Translations under genes and position numbers: made by a program
DNA from: Chrysomallon squamiferum
Taxonomy: Eukaryota > Mollusca > Gastropoda > Neomphalida > Peltospiridae
NCBI GenBank assembly: GCA_012295275.1
Contig: CM022665.1
Coordinates: 23,565,446-23,629,445, forward strand
DNA length: 64,000 nucleotides
Direction of reading: 5' to 3'
Notes under the pieces: generated by a model
The model's database searches: none
What the model was told of the DNA's origin: nothing
The model's input: only the letters and a program-made list of their open reading frames with translations
In this document: one piece after another, positions 62,959-64,000 of the stretch
Layout of the letters: the number at the start of each line of letters is the position of its first letter
How positions within the stretch are numbered: the first letter of the stretch is position 1

Positions 62959-63020
62959 TGTCGCTGTAATTGTCCAGGACGTTGAACTTCGCGTATCACG
63001 ATCGGCAGAAGAGATAATAG
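62959..63020 (+). CDS. Possible Ig-domain start exon
   Basis: Between GTGTTTTAG and GTGGGA the frame reads VAVIVQDVELRVSRSAEEII, continuing GGSLTM past the donor. This is like the A strand of an Ig domain. It is very short, so support is weak. The opposite strand also has a 69-codon frame here (62857-63066) of unknown nature. Confidence 0.15.
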
Positions 63021-64000
63021 GTGGGAGTTTAACAATGATTAATTGAAGACGAATACATGAATACACCTTGTTAACGCCTCCACATTTTTTCTTCTTCTGT
63101 ATATTTGTAATTGTTAACTGAAGCTTGTCTCAGAAATTGTGCAGAAATGAAAACAATATTACTAATTTTCTATGATGATTCATGATCAACAAAGAAATTA
63201 ATTTCTACCGGAGTAAAAGTTCCGCAAATTTTATAATCCAAAATATTAAGACTGATATGAACAGACAACATAAAATAGCCCACGGATCAAACAATACCCA
63301 AGCAATAATGGGTAAATTAACCAACGTGTTCAAAAGAAACAAATATTACTGTGCAATAAAAAAGAATCATAATTTGCTAGTTGATTATAACGACCAAAAT
63401 TACCATGTAATAAAAATTGTTAGCTGATCATAACAATAAAAAAAATAAAAAATAAAAATTCGTTATATGACAGATGGTGATTTTAATAATTTAATATTTA
63501 CGTGAGCTTTATGAGATTTACATGTTGATATTTTATTTTGACATTTATATTTTTTTAGGCGAGATGTATTAAAACGAGATGTAATAATACGTTACAATAA
63601 TAGCTTTGTAATAATAGTAGTTGCAGTGAAAATCGTTTTATTATTGTTATAGGGAAAGATACTTTTTTACCACATATATTTATTATTATTATAAAAGTGT
63701 ATTACTACTGCTACGACTGCTGTTGCTATTCTTGCTGTTATACTATTGCTGCTTCTTCTTTCTTTTCTTCTTCTACTACTACTAGTACTAATATTACTAA
63801 TATTACTACTACTACTACTGCAACTATTACTGTTGCTTTTGCAATGGTTACTATTACTATTACCACCATAATCAGCACCACCGTATTACTACTACTTCTA
63901 TTATTATTATTATTATTATTATTACATCATCAATTACGGAACAGTATTAAAGGTGAAGGTCTTACGAAGTGATCGCGACACGTTACAAAAACGTGATACA
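63021..64000. other. Right flank with (ACT/ATT)n array
   Basis: AT-rich DNA with an imperfect trinucleotide array at about 63690-63925. A frame at 63182-63427 (+) encodes a Lys/Asn-rich peptide without known motifs. Confidence 0.5.

Overview
The window is eukaryotic nuclear DNA from an animal, most likely a mollusc or another lophotrochozoan. The base composition is AT-rich, coding sequence is split by many GT-AG introns, and microsatellites are very dense: (CT/GA)n, (GT)n, (ATT)n, (ACT)n and (ATAC)n. There is no operon, ribosome binding site, CRISPR array, tRNA or rRNA that I can support. The phylum is inferred from style and from the lophotrochozoan look of the xanthine dehydrogenase and CARD genes; I could not test it.

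Left part (1-9.6 kb): intergenic DNA with transposon relics, namely a broken gag-like stretch at about 3.9-4.55 kb and a broken MULE-type transposase on the minus strand at about 8.06-8.96 kb. It also holds two extra copies of the first coding exon of xanthine dehydrogenase. One is on the minus strand at 2274-2321 and one on the plus strand at 4693-4737. Both begin with ATG and end in GTAAGT splice donors.

Centre (9.7-32.5 kb): a complete xanthine dehydrogenase gene on the plus strand. I reconstructed 35 coding exons joined by 34 GT-AG introns. All phases agree, and the predicted protein is 1330 residues, almost the length of human XDH (about 1333). The two [2Fe-2S] sites, the FAD/NAD domain and the molybdopterin domain with the purine-specific residues are all present. 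Its introns contain a decayed copy of the start of exon 16, a roughly 30-bp minisatellite grown from an exon/intron boundary, a long palindrome and one 3' tail of a dispersed repeat.

Right part (32.5-64 kb): mostly intergenic or intronic DNA rich in simple repeats. The one clear gene is at 41.1-42.2 kb: an intron-less coding sequence for a 375-residue protein with an N-terminal CARD-like death fold, a long coiled coil and a basic C-terminus. It has a splice acceptor just before the ATG and a polyadenylation signal 41 bases after the stop. Between 45 and 63 kb several short open segments next to plausible splice sites look like pieces of immunoglobulin-type receptors (signal peptide, Ig linker, V-like halves, tails with tyrosine motifs). 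They lie on both strands and are tentative.

The main points of interest are the three XDH first exons (including a head-to-head one), the splice-donor minisatellite, the loss of the mammalian thiol-switch cysteines in XDH, and the possible CARD and Ig-receptor immune neighbourhood.
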